Positions 34,720-44,241 of a DNA stretch of 64,000 bases are shown piece by piece. The notes beneath the pieces are model-generated. The model saw only the letters and a list, made by a program, of their open reading frames with translations. It was not told the DNA's origin and made no database searches. The stretch is from Pyrinomonadaceae bacterium (GTDB lineage: Bacteria; Acidobacteriota; Blastocatellia; Pyrinomonadales; Pyrinomonadaceae). Numbering within the stretch: the stretch's first letter is position 1; each line of letters starts with the position of its first letter. A program made the translations under genes and the position numbers. The stretch covers positions 682,001-746,000 of the forward strand of contig JAIBCB010000002.1 in the NCBI GenBank assembly GCA_019694355.1. The letters are read 5' to 3'.

Positions 34720-35751
34720 ATGGGCAAGGCAGGAACAATACTTTCGATCAAACCGCCGTTTGCGATCCCCGGTGCCGAGATCATCATCGAATGTGAAGGA
34801 TTTGAGCTTGATCTGGCCGCTGAATGCGGCCTGTTTGCGAACAACCTTCAATGCCGTACGGTCGCCGCATCGCACGAGCGCGTGATCGCGCGTCTTCCTG
34901 AAGAGATCGCAGGCGGGACAGTTCAATTGACGCTCCGTAGCGGTGGCGAGATCAGCGCACCAAAGCCGATAGTTGTCGGAAAGATGTTGGCCGACGATAT
35001 GCACATGGTCGCGAACCCTGCGGTCGATCCGTCCGACGATTCGATCATCCTGACGCGCTCCGGTTCGCGCGGACAGCAGCTTCCCGTAACACTTTATCGG
35101 CTCGAAGCAGATGGCTATTTGGATGAGTTCCCGGAGCCGATCCTGAACCCGACAAGCGTTGCATTCGGCAGGGACGGAGAATTGTTCGTAACGAATCGCG
35201 CACAGGGCGAGGTCTATTCCGTCGATCGAAGCGGCTCGACGGCGATCTTTGCTTCCGGGCTCGGCATCGCGTCCGGTCTCGCGTTCGATAAGACAGGCGT
35301 GATGTTCGTCGGTGATCGCACAGGAACGATCTTTCGAGTGCACGATTTCGCGGATGTTGAGACATTCGCCGTCGTCGAACCATCGGTTGCGGCCCACCAT
35401 CTCGCCTTCTCGCCGAGCGGGGACCTTTACCTGACCGCCCCGGGTTTTGCCAGCAAGGATGGCATTTATCTGATCACGCCTGACGGCAGTGTTACGACCT
35501 TCCATCGCGGGTTGGGGCGTCCTCAGGGAATGGCATTCGACATTTCAGGCGACCTTTATGTCGCGGCGTGCCTTCTTGGACGGCACGGCGTTGTAAAGAT
35601 CAAGGCCGACGGATCGTCTGCCGAACATCTCGTGTCGGGCGACAATATCGTCGGCCTGTGTTTTACCCGAAAAGGTGAAATGATCGTCGCGACCAGCGAT
35701 ATCATCTACTCGATCCCTTGCGGGATCTACGGGTCGATCCTTTCACAGTGA
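34720..35751 (+). CDS. IPT/TIG and SMP-30/NHL-type beta-propeller protein
   Basis: The 343-residue product has an IPT/TIG-like domain at the N-terminus (IKPPFAIPGAEIIIECEGF, about residues 10-85) followed by a beta propeller with repeats such as NPTSVAFGRDGELFVTNRAQGEVY, IASGLAFDKTGVMFVGDR, HHLAFSPSGDLYLTAP and RPQGMAFDISGDLYVAA. The repeats resemble SMP-30/gluconolactonase and NHL propellers. No signal peptide is visible, so it is probably cytosolic. Substrate unknown. It ends one base before the convergent DUF2911 gene. Confidence 0.75.
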   Translation: MGKAGTILSIKPPFAIPGAEIIIECEGFELDLAAECGLFANNLQCRTVAASHERVIARLPEEIAGGTVQLTLRSGGEISAPKPIVVGKMLADDMHMVANPAVDPSDDSIILTRSGSRGQQLPVTLYRLEADGYLDEFPEPILNPTSVAFGRDGELFVTNRAQGEVYSVDRSGSTAIFASGLGIASGLAFDKTGVMFVGDRTGTIFRVHDFADVETFAVVEPSVAAHHLAFSPSGDLYLTAPGFASKDGIYLITPDGSVTTFHRGLGRPQGMAFDISGDLYVAACLLGRHGVVKIKADGSSAEHLVSGDNIVGLCFTRKGEMIVATSDIIYSIPCGIYGSILSQ

Positions 35752-35752
35752 G

Positions 35753-36709
35753 CTAGCTGCTCAGTTTCCATTTTGCGATCTGCTTTTCAAGGCCAGAGGT
35801 GTCTTCACCCGCGGCCTTTCCAACAACGACACCGCGTTCGGCTGCCTTCACCGCATCGGCTTTTCGTCCAAGATTCATCAGGATCGTGGCCTGCTGGGAA
35901 AGATCCTTCATCGTTTCTTTCTGAGCGACCTTTGCTTCCGAACGCTTGAGGGCCATCTCGAACCAAACATTGGCTTCGGAATTTCTCTTGTTCGCCTTTG
36001 CGTAGTTGCCTGCGGCAAGCGGAGCACCCGGATCGTTCGCATCGGCCTCGGCAACGAACTCACGCAGGTGGCCGATCGTCGCCCCGACAACATCCTTTAC
36101 TTTGACCGTAAACGGCACGCGAACTTTGTCCCAAGCGAGCACGATAGTGGCGGAATCATCCGTTACATTGTCGATCGAATAGGTGAGCAGTTCGGAATGA
36201 GCCGAGGATGCTTCCGGCTTTGCCATTACGCGGAGCGCATCTTTTGCGGCATCGTAACTAAAGCTGCCCCATTGGCCGGCATCTTTATTGAAGATGATCG
36301 TCCATTCGCCGTTCGTTGGGATCATATGCAGGCTGTATTTGCCAGCGGGAAGCGGTTTGCCGTTGACGAGAAGATCGTCGGTCGTCGAGAAGACCGTCGC
36401 TTCATTCGCACCGGCACGCCAGACGTGGCCGTACGGCACAAGCGGTTCGCCTTCTTTGTGCTGCATCGAATTATCGAGCGTTGCCTCGCCTTTTGCACGA
36501 GCCGCCATTTCCGAAGGTGCGGTCGCAAAGATCGTGCGGCCTTTCACCAGCGGACGACTGTAGAGGATCGAGACCTGCGTCGAACCGATGGTTTGCACGA
36601 CCTCTGCCTTTTGACTTGCACGCGGCGTTGGCGGACGATTCTGTGCGGTTGCTCCCGCCGCCGCAAAGCACACTATTATTGCGAATAAAAGAAAACACTT
36701 TGACCTCAT
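35753..36709 (-). CDS. DUF2911 domain-containing exported protein
   Basis: The 318-residue protein has a signal peptide (about 1-22, ending ATAQ) and a DUF2911 domain (about 30-185) with ILYSRPLVKGRTIFA, LVPYGHVWRAGANEAT, LPAGKYSLHMIP and EWTIIFNKD. The C-terminal third is helical and TPR-like (KRNSEANVWFEMALKRSEAK ... ILMNLGRKADAVKAAE). The domain occurs widely in Acidobacteriota and Bacteroidota; its function is unknown. The start has GGGAGA nine bases upstream. A terminator separates it from fusA2. Confidence 0.88.
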   Translation of the reverse strand: MRSKCFLLFAIIVCFAAAGATAQNRPPTPRASQKAEVVQTIGSTQVSILYSRPLVKGRTIFATAPSEMAARAKGEATLDNSMQHKEGEPLVPYGHVWRAGANEATVFSTTDDLLVNGKPLPAGKYSLHMIPTNGEWTIIFNKDAGQWGSFSYDAAKDALRVMAKPEASSAHSELLTYSIDNVTDDSATIVLAWDKVRVPFTVKVKDVVGATIGHLREFVAEADANDPGAPLAAGNYAKANKRNSEANVWFEMALKRSEAKVAQKETMKDLSQQATILMNLGRKADAVKAAERGVVVGKAAGEDTSGLEKQIAKWKLSS

Positions 36710-36786
36710 AAAACATTCTCCCGTTGAAATTTCGTTGGACGTTAAAAACTATATCATTAGTTTGTGGTTTGCGGACGCTAATACTG

Positions 36787-36825
36787 AAAAAGGCCTCGAA
36801 CTGATAATGCTTGTTCCGAAGCCTT
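36787..36825 (-). terminator. Intrinsic terminator after the EF-G paralogue
   Basis: On the minus strand, AAGGCTTCGGAAC pairs with GTTCGAGGCCTT with one mismatch and one bulge around an 11-base loop, and a run of five T follows. It lies 25 bases after the stop. Confidence 0.7.
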
Positions 36826-36850
36826 GGTTGTTTAGCGATCGCGAAAGCGC

Positions 36851-38956
36851 CTATTCGTCGTCATCGTGTGCTCGGACACGGCCTTCGGCGACGGCCTCGT
36901 CTATCACCTTTTGAGCCAGGTTATGCGGCAGCGGATCATAATGCGAGAACTGCATATGATATGACCCGCGGGCCTGCGTTACGGAATTCAGCTTCGATTG
37001 ATAATCGAGCATTTCGCTCAGCGGCACTTTTGCCTTGATGACCTGCTGTTTGCCGCGCATATCCATACCGCCGACGCGTCCTCGACGCGAATTAAGGTCG
37101 CCCATAATATCGCCCGAAACTTCCTGCGGCGTAAAGACCTCGACGTCCATTATCGGTTCGAGAAGCGTCGGTTTTGCACGCTCCATCGCTGCACGGAACG
37201 CTTTGCGGCCTGCGGCCTTAAAGGAATGTTCGTCGGAATCGACCGTGTGATAACTGCCGTCGATGAGCGTTACTTTGAAATCGACAAGCGGATAACCCGC
37301 GACGGCACCGCCGGCCGCGGCTTCGAGAATGCCTTTCTCGATCGCGGGGCGGAAGTTCTGCGGCACGGCACCGCCAAAGATCTTATCGACCCATTCAAAG
37401 CCTCCGCCGCGTTCGAGCGGCTCGAAGATGACCTTGCAATCGCCGAACTGGCCGCGGCCGCCGGATTGTTTCTTGTGCCGTCCCTGAACCTCGCAGCTTT
37501 GGGTGATCGTTTCCTTGTACGGAACCTTCGGCGGGTGGAGAGTTACCTCGACGTGAAATCGCTTGTTCAGTTTATCGACGACCGTCTCGATGTGAAGTTG
37601 ACCGGAACCGGAAAGGATAAATTCTTTCGTCTGCGGATCACGCTCGAAAGTAAGGCTCGGGTCTTCTTCAAGAACTTTGTGCAGGGCGACGGAGATCTTC
37701 TCTTCGTCGGCACGCGATTTCGGTTCGATGGCGAACGCGATCGCAGCCTCAGGATATTCGACCTTCGGATAAACGATCGGCTTCGCCTTGTCGCTCAAAG
37801 TGTCGCCGGTCTGTGTGTCTTTCAGTTTTACGACTGCGATAATGTCGCCGGTCTGTGCGGAATCGACCTTCTCGAGCGTCTTGCCCGCGATAAGGTGCAG
37901 GGCGCCGAGACGTTCAGCAGAATCACGCGAAGTATTCTGCACCGTCGCATCAGAGGCGACCTTGCCGCTCACGATCTTCATCACGTTGATGCGTCCCGCG
38001 AACGGATCCGCGATCGTGCGAAAGACGTAGGCTGAGAATGGTTCGTCATTGCTGTATTTTCGAGTGATACGATCACCGGAAAGGTCGGCGTTCGCAAAGC
38101 CGTATTCAGCTTCGTGAGTAGCGGGATTCGGAGCGAACTCGACAAGATGGTCGAGCAAAAGCTGCAGCCCGACGAGCGTCGAGGACGAAACGGCGTAAAC
38201 CGGACAAAGTTTGCTGCTCGCGATCGCTTTTGCAAGGTTCGGATAAATATCTTCTTCCGGCAGCGTGCCTTCGGCAAAGTATTTCTCCATCAAAGCATCG
38301 TCTGATTCGGCGACGATCTCGATCAGACGCTCGCGCGTCCGTTCGAAAACATCGCGCCCGTCTTCCGGAATCGGAATCTCTTTTGCCTTGCCGTGTTCGT
38401 CGAATGAATATGCCTTCTGATGGACGACATCAACGACGCCCTTAAAATCGCCTTCTTTCCCGATCGGCAGCGAGAACGGCACGATCGACCGTGCAAAGCT
38501 CGACGTCGCGGTCTCAAGAGCGTGGCCAAAATCGGCGTGTTCCTTATCGATCTTATTGATGACCATAAAACGCGGCAAGAGAAACTCGTTCGCATACTGC
38601 CACGTTTTTTCCGTCTGGACCTCGATGCCGTGAACTGCATCGACCACGACGAGTGCGCAATCCGCAACTCGTAATGCCGGACGCGCATGCGAAACGAATG
38701 CGGCGTATCCCGGCGTATCGATCAAATTTATCTTTGTGTCTTTGTATTCGAGGTGGGCAAAATTATTGTTTAATGAGACCTTCCGCTCGATCGAATCTTC
38801 ATCGTAATCGGTCATCGTTGACCCTTCGTCAACCTTTCCCCAGCGGGGTGTTGCTCCGGCAACATACAGCAGCGACGAGACAAGCTGGGTTTTACCTGCG
38901 TCGCCGTGACCAATGACAGCCAGATTTCTGATGTTCTCAGTATTGAATGCTTTCAT
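36851..38956 (-). CDS. Elongation factor G-like GTPase (EF-G paralogue)
   Basis: The 701-residue protein has all five EF-G domains. G1 is GHGDAGKT (16-23), G4 is NKID (135-138), and domains IV and V are seen as SGGRGQFGDCKVIFEP, GGAVAGYPLVDFKVTLIDGSYHTVDSDEHSFK and the C-terminal RGRVGGMDMRGKQQVIKAKVPLSEML. G3 reads DTPGYAAF: the catalytic His of canonical EF-G (DTPGH) is Tyr85. This pattern occurs in the FusA2-like branch of EF-G paralogues, so it is unlikely to be the main translocase. Its exact role, possibly stress or ribosome recycling, is unknown. Confidence 0.85.
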   Translation of the reverse strand: MKAFNTENIRNLAVIGHGDAGKTQLVSSLLYVAGATPRWGKVDEGSTMTDYDEDSIERKVSLNNNFAHLEYKDTKINLIDTPGYAAFVSHARPALRVADCALVVVDAVHGIEVQTEKTWQYANEFLLPRFMVINKIDKEHADFGHALETATSSFARSIVPFSLPIGKEGDFKGVVDVVHQKAYSFDEHGKAKEIPIPEDGRDVFERTRERLIEIVAESDDALMEKYFAEGTLPEEDIYPNLAKAIASSKLCPVYAVSSSTLVGLQLLLDHLVEFAPNPATHEAEYGFANADLSGDRITRKYSNDEPFSAYVFRTIADPFAGRINVMKIVSGKVASDATVQNTSRDSAERLGALHLIAGKTLEKVDSAQTGDIIAVVKLKDTQTGDTLSDKAKPIVYPKVEYPEAAIAFAIEPKSRADEEKISVALHKVLEEDPSLTFERDPQTKEFILSGSGQLHIETVVDKLNKRFHVEVTLHPPKVPYKETITQSCEVQGRHKKQSGGRGQFGDCKVIFEPLERGGGFEWVDKIFGGAVPQNFRPAIEKGILEAAAGGAVAGYPLVDFKVTLIDGSYHTVDSDEHSFKAAGRKAFRAAMERAKPTLLEPIMDVEVFTPQEVSGDIMGDLNSRRGRVGGMDMRGKQQVIKAKVPLSEMLDYQSKLNSVTQARGSYHMQFSHYDPLPHNLAQKVIDEAVAEGRVRAHDDDE

Positions 38957-39196
38957 TTCGGCAGAATCTCCTTATTGTGGATTTTGGGGTATGCAAAGAC
39001 GGGCAAACGACATCGCAAGGGAACTCCAAAGGCGGGTTGAATTCCTTGCAATGAGCGGCATAATTCAGCGGTTCGCTCCGATCATTTGTATAACTCCAAA
39101 TTTAGCTCAATAACGACGCAACGGCAAGGCAAACCTTGACCGACGGGGTATAATGTCCATATTGTCGTTCGTTTCGAACCGCAGGAGAGTATCGCG

Positions 39197-42100
39197 ATGT
39201 TAAAAGTCCCCCATACATTCGTTTTTTCCCTGATCTTAATGTGCGCAAGCGTCGCAGCGGCTCAAACCAGCGTCGATCCGACGTTCAGTGCTGTACCGTC
39301 GCGGCCATTTTCGGCGACGGGCACGGTGCCGGATCAAGAACAGGCTATACAGGCCGATGGAAAGGTCCTTATCTGGGGCGGAGCACTCGCCGTGGACGGC
39401 GTAGCAGTTGGGAAGCTCGCTAGATTGAACACCGACGGTTCGCGGGACGCTGCCTTTGCCTATTGCCAATGCGGCATCGATGTTCTCCGGAATGCTGCTC
39501 CTTTGGCGGATGGGAAGATCTTGGCTGCGGGCATATCCAATCGTCAGGCAAAGGTGATCCGCTTAAACAGTGACGGCAGTATCGACCCGACCTTCGTTTT
39601 TCAAGGGGTGACGGCCGCCCCATATTCCTTTTCGTCGGCTACCGTCGTCGCAGTTCGGGACGACGGGAAGTTTTATGTCAAGTACAACTGGGCCTTTATG
39701 AGCTTCGGCGGCGAAACTCTTTACCGCTTCAATGCGGACGGGTCACTAGATTCAAGCTTTACGAGCGTTGAGGTGGGCGATTGGCGAGTTCTGACCGCGA
39801 TAGAGCTTTTGCCAAATGGTGATTTCTTCCTTGCATTCGGGTGGGTGGTATCCATAGGCTCTTTTTCTTCTGTTAGCAAATACACTTCATCCGGAGCGCT
39901 GGATTCCACCTGGGCACCTCCGGCCTTTCCGAACGGTTCACCTCCCCAAGTTTCGGTTGCCGGCCTTTCGGCCGCCGCTGACGGCAGCTTGCTCATTGCC
40001 GGTTGGTTCAGCTCCGTCAACGGTGCGCCAAAGAGCAACCTTGTTCGTCTGCTACCCGCGGGCAACGTGGACCTTAATTTTACGGCCGCAAATTCTTTTC
40101 GAGGATCGGGAGTAAAGCTCCTTCCTAACGGCAAGATCCTTTTTTCGATCTCCAGTGGAATTGGCAATGGATATAGGTTGATAAGACTAAATTCGGACGG
40201 CAGCCTCGATAGCACATATACGATGGATGCGGCGATCGAGCAGATCGCAAACTCCTGGTCGTTGGATGCGTCCGAACGCACGGTGTTCAACGCTGGCGAT
40301 AAATATGTGCGCTTGCTGTCGAATGGATCTCTGGATACGACGTTCTCAACCAACGTCAATATCTTTGGTCGCGTCAACGCGATGGTGCGTCAAGCAGATG
40401 GCAAGGTCGTCGTAACAGGTGAATTTTCAAGATTCAACGGTGCAGCGTCGCCGAACATCGTCCGAGTGAATGACAACGGGACGCTTGATCCAACCTTCGA
40501 TGCCGGGACAGGCTTTGATCAATCGCCGAAAAAACTCATTCTTCAACCCGACGGCAAGGTGATCGCGATCGGGACGTTCACACATTTCAACGGGAACGCA
40601 GTTCCCACGATCATTCGGCTGCTTGCCAACGGAAGTCTCGACAGCAGCTTCAATGTTGTCTTGGACCCGGGAGGAGATGTTCAAACTGCGGAGCTGTTGA
40701 GCGACGGACGCATTTATATCGGCGGAGACTTTCTGACGGTGAGCGGAACGTCGCGGCCGGGAGCTGCGAGGATCAACGCTGACGGAAGCTTGGATGCGAC
40801 ATTCAATGGGTTGATCGGCGGCTCGCCAACGATCACAGCTCTGGCTGTCCAACCCGACGGAAAACTCTTGATCGGCGGTAATTTTTCAGGTATCGGCGGA
40901 TTCAATCGATCGCATTTTGCGCGCGTGGATTCGACCGGTGCTCTCGACCAATCCTTCAATCCGGCAAACACGTCGGCCGATAATATCTATCTCGCATCGA
41001 ATTCAATTTACACGAGTGTAGGTGCAAGTCTCTTCCGCCGCGACCTGAATGGAAACGTGGATCCGACCTTTGTCGCCCCGATCTTCGAATACGAAAACGA
41101 TTCGAATGGTGCTCGGATCTATTCGGTGGTTCCACAGGGAGATGGCTCTGTCATTGTCGGCGGAAAATTTGACTCTGCTAACGACCAACCGCGTTTCAAT
41201 CTCGTCCGGCTTGCTCCGGACGGTAAAGTGGACAGGTTGTTTTTGCCCGCAGGTGTGGATGCTGTGGTGCGTACGATCCTTCCAAGCCCGTCGGACAAGG
41301 TCCTTGTCGGCGGTGAGTTTACACAGATCGGCAGCATTTCAAAAGCCGGGGTCGCAAGACTCAATGTAGTTTCATACAGGAAGGTGACACCGATTGATTT
41401 CGACGGTGACGGTCGCTCTGATTTCGTTGTTTACCGACCGTCTTCGAGTCTCTGGTACCAGCTTTCCAGCAATACGTATAATTTTGAGCTGACCTCGTTC
41501 GGTATTCCCGGCGATGTTCCGCTACCGAGCGACTACGACGGCGACGGAAGGACAGATGTATCGATCTTCCGCCCATCGACAGCAGACTGGTGGTATCGAT
41601 CCAGCAGCGATGGAATAGACCGCGCCGTTCATATCGGTGCTCCGACCGACCATTTCGTTCCTTCGGACTTTGACGGCGATGGCAAGACGGACTTCGTTAC
41701 ATACACGCCTTCGAACTCGGTGTGGCGCCGATATGGTTCGATCAGCGGAAGTCAGCCGGTCGTGGTGTTCGGAATTGCCGGTGATATTCCGCTTGTCGGT
41801 GATTTCGATGGTGACGGGAAGGGCGATCTCGCGATCTTCAGGCCTTCGTCCGGTGATTGGTGGTATGCGGCAAGCGGTTCGGGCGGAGCCCAGCGAGCGA
41901 CGCACTTTGGCGCGAACGGCGATATTCCTGTGCCGGCAGATTACGACGGCGACGGCAAGACTGATATGGCCGTTTTCAGGCCATCGACGGGAGTTTGGTA
42001 CATACTTAATTCGAGCAATTATTCGGCATTGATCGTGCCGTTCGGACTTGGCACAGATAAAATGGTCCCGGCGGATTACGACGGCGACGGAAAGGCGGAC

Positions 42101-42277
42101 ATCGCCGTCTTCCGGCCGTCCACCGGCATCTGGTATATTCTGCGGTCGTCATCGGGCTTCCTCGGCCTTCAATGGGGAATTGCGACGGACGTTCCCGCGG
42201 CAAACTCGTTCATCGTTCAAGGGACAACATTGCGTCCTGCGACATCAAAGGCTGATCTAAAAAGATCGATCCACTGA
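39197..42277 (+). CDS. Exported delta-60 and FG-GAP repeat protein
   Basis: The 1026-residue protein has a signal peptide (about 1-22, ending VAAAQ). About residues 25-720 hold many delta-60 repeats marked by R-L/F-N-x-DGSLD-x-TF, alternating with PDGKVLIGG-type strands, predicting a beta-propeller array. About residues 728-1000 hold six FG-GAP/VCBS-like repeats with calcium-binding DxDGDGxxD motifs. It probably acts at the cell surface in adhesion. AGGAGAG eight bases upstream supports the start; a TATAAT at 39149-39154 may be its -10 box. The last residues show no sorting motif. Confidence 0.8.
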   Translation: MLKVPHTFVFSLILMCASVAAAQTSVDPTFSAVPSRPFSATGTVPDQEQAIQADGKVLIWGGALAVDGVAVGKLARLNTDGSRDAAFAYCQCGIDVLRNAAPLADGKILAAGISNRQAKVIRLNSDGSIDPTFVFQGVTAAPYSFSSATVVAVRDDGKFYVKYNWAFMSFGGETLYRFNADGSLDSSFTSVEVGDWRVLTAIELLPNGDFFLAFGWVVSIGSFSSVSKYTSSGALDSTWAPPAFPNGSPPQVSVAGLSAAADGSLLIAGWFSSVNGAPKSNLVRLLPAGNVDLNFTAANSFRGSGVKLLPNGKILFSISSGIGNGYRLIRLNSDGSLDSTYTMDAAIEQIANSWSLDASERTVFNAGDKYVRLLSNGSLDTTFSTNVNIFGRVNAMVRQADGKVVVTGEFSRFNGAASPNIVRVNDNGTLDPTFDAGTGFDQSPKKLILQPDGKVIAIGTFTHFNGNAVPTIIRLLANGSLDSSFNVVLDPGGDVQTAELLSDGRIYIGGDFLTVSGTSRPGAARINADGSLDATFNGLIGGSPTITALAVQPDGKLLIGGNFSGIGGFNRSHFARVDSTGALDQSFNPANTSADNIYLASNSIYTSVGASLFRRDLNGNVDPTFVAPIFEYENDSNGARIYSVVPQGDGSVIVGGKFDSANDQPRFNLVRLAPDGKVDRLFLPAGVDAVVRTILPSPSDKVLVGGEFTQIGSISKAGVARLNVVSYRKVTPIDFDGDGRSDFVVYRPSSSLWYQLSSNTYNFELTSFGIPGDVPLPSDYDGDGRTDVSIFRPSTADWWYRSSSDGIDRAVHIGAPTDHFVPSDFDGDGKTDFVTYTPSNSVWRRYGSISGSQPVVVFGIAGDIPLVGDFDGDGKGDLAIFRPSSGDWWYAASGSGGAQRATHFGANGDIPVPADYDGDGKTDMAVFRPSTGVWYILNSSNYSALIVPFGLGTDKMVPADYDGDGKADIAVFRPSTGIWYILRSSSGFLGLQWGIATDVPAANSFIVQGTTLRPATSKADLKRSIH

Positions 42278-42397
42278 CCTTTACGCAGAATCGGTTGACG
42301 GTTGAGCTATACTGATAGCTTGAGCGCTTTTTGGGCAAATTTTGCCTGAAACAAGCGTCTAATCCACGGAACTCTCTCCCCGGGAGACTGCCGACCT

Positions 42398-44239
42398 ATG
42401 CAAACTGGACGAAAAAACAAGCTTTTCCACTCGATCTTTACAGCCTTTTGCGCAGCGTCGCTGCTTCTTTGCACGCTTTTGCCCGCGAATGGCCAAGACC
42501 TTGTGCCGGTGAGCAACATTACCGGCGGATCGAGCGTTTTCGTTTTTCGAAAGGCATCCGCGCCCAGGCGTTTTACAAGCAGCGTAAAGACCTCGCGTAG
42601 TCGCGAACAGCGCGTTGCGTCCGCAAAGAGGGTCCGCAAGCAGTACGAAAAACAGTCTGCCGAGGTCGCGGTCAAAGAACGTACGGCGGCGGTCGCGCCG
42701 GACAAGGCACAGGCTTCGATCCGAACAATGAAACGCCAGGAGGCGTCAAAGGTCATGGCCGGTTCGGGCGAGTATTATCTGCAGCAGAATGACCTCGACA
42801 ATGCGGTCGATAGTTTTCGTGAGGCCGTTACGCTCGATGCCGCCAACACAAAGGCAAAGCTCGGCCTAAGCGACGCCTTGGCGAGAAAAGGGAATTCGCT
42901 GATCGACGGCGACAAAGCCCCGCTTGCAAAGAGCTATTTTCTTGAGGCGATCAAATACGATTCAAAGAATGCGGCGGCATACTTTGGCCTTGGCGAACTT
43001 TTTGCCGACAGTAACGACAACGCACAGGCTCTCGCAAACTACGAAAAGGCCCTTGCCGCCGATCCTTCTTTGACCGAGATCTATCAGCCTTTGGGCATTC
43101 TTTACTATCAGCAAGGCGAGATCGCAAAAGCTGACAAGCTGCTCGAAAAGGCGCTCGCTCTTGACCCGAACAGCGCAGAAACCCAAGTCTTTGTCGCCTC
43201 GATCCGACTCTCGCAAAATCGTAATCAAGAGGCTCTTGATGCAGCGAAAAAGGCATTGAGCGTCGATCCGAATTCTGCCGAAGCGGCCAACATTGCGGGC
43301 GATGCGCTCGTACGCCTCGACCGCGTAAAAGAAGCGATCCCATTCTACGAAAAGGCGACGACTCTCAAGCAAAATTATTTTGAAGCGCTCCTCTCGCTCG
43401 GCGCCGCGTATCTCGAAACCGGCGACTATCCGAACGCCGTCAAGGCCTACTCCGGAGCATTTCGTGCGAAGAACACGAGTGCGGAAGCGGCCGAGGGCCT
43501 TGCGGACGCGTATCGTTTGTCGGGTGATTTCAACTCTGCGGCCGGTGCCTACAGAAACGCGGCGACATTTATGGATCGCGACGCGACGTATTCGAACGCT
43601 CAGAAGGCCGATACTCAGAGCAAACTCGCATTTGTGATCGGCCAACAGTGTACGATCAACATTCGCCAGGCAAAACGCTGCGAATGGCCGTCGGCGATCG
43701 ATGCGATGGAGAAGGCCGTCAAACTCGGCAACGGAAACTCGATCGATTATGCGAACCTCGGCTGGGCGTATTACAACGCCGCCCAGATCGATACCGCGGA
43801 TAAGAATGCTGCGGGAGCCAAGGAGAAGACCGAACTCGCACGCACGAACCTTGAGAAGGCTCTCGCGATGAACCCGACCTTTGCCGCCGGCCCGATGCTT
43901 AACCTCGGAATGGTCCGCACGGACCTCGGCGATTATGCTGGTGCGGCCGACGTCCTCTCAAAGGTCGTTAAAGAGAAGCCCGAATGGGCGTTCGCCTGGA
44001 ACGAGCTTGGGCTTGCGAACTACAAGCTGAACAAAAAGGCCGACGCGGTCGCGAATTATAAACGTGCGACGGACGAAGATCCGAATCTCGCCGCAGCGTG
44101 GTTCAACTACGGCCGTACGTCGATCGAGCTTGGCAATATGGGCGATGCGAAAAAGGCGTACAAGAAACTCGTGAGCCTCAAGGCGATAAACTTTGCGAAC
44201 TTCCTTGAGCTGATGAGTAAAGGAGCGGTCAAGAAATAG
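42398..44239 (+). CDS. Exported TPR protein, paralogue 1
   Basis: The 613-residue protein has a signal peptide (about 1-33, ending LLPANGQ), a conserved short motif just after it (GSSVFVFRKAS), a basic coiled segment (about 60-110) and at least ten tetratricopeptide repeats to the end, for example ASKVMAGSGEYYLQQNDLDNA and ALANYEKALAADPSLTEIY. TPR arrays mediate protein contacts, here in the periplasm. It ends two bases before murB, and a paralogue with the same layout follows murB, so a link to envelope assembly is inferred. Confidence 0.75.
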   Translation: MQTGRKNKLFHSIFTAFCAASLLLCTLLPANGQDLVPVSNITGGSSVFVFRKASAPRRFTSSVKTSRSREQRVASAKRVRKQYEKQSAEVAVKERTAAVAPDKAQASIRTMKRQEASKVMAGSGEYYLQQNDLDNAVDSFREAVTLDAANTKAKLGLSDALARKGNSLIDGDKAPLAKSYFLEAIKYDSKNAAAYFGLGELFADSNDNAQALANYEKALAADPSLTEIYQPLGILYYQQGEIAKADKLLEKALALDPNSAETQVFVASIRLSQNRNQEALDAAKKALSVDPNSAEAANIAGDALVRLDRVKEAIPFYEKATTLKQNYFEALLSLGAAYLETGDYPNAVKAYSGAFRAKNTSAEAAEGLADAYRLSGDFNSAAGAYRNAATFMDRDATYSNAQKADTQSKLAFVIGQQCTINIRQAKRCEWPSAIDAMEKAVKLGNGNSIDYANLGWAYYNAAQIDTADKNAAGAKEKTELARTNLEKALAMNPTFAAGPMLNLGMVRTDLGDYAGAADVLSKVVKEKPEWAFAWNELGLANYKLNKKADAVANYKRATDEDPNLAAAWFNYGRTSIELGNMGDAKKAYKKLVSLKAINFANFLELMSKGAVKK

Positions 44240-44241
44240 TT

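Noticed and set aside
39136-39154. Full promoter TTGACC/TATAAT before the delta-60 protein
   Set aside because: The two boxes are only seven bases apart, so they cannot form one promoter; only the TATAAT is kept as a possible -10.
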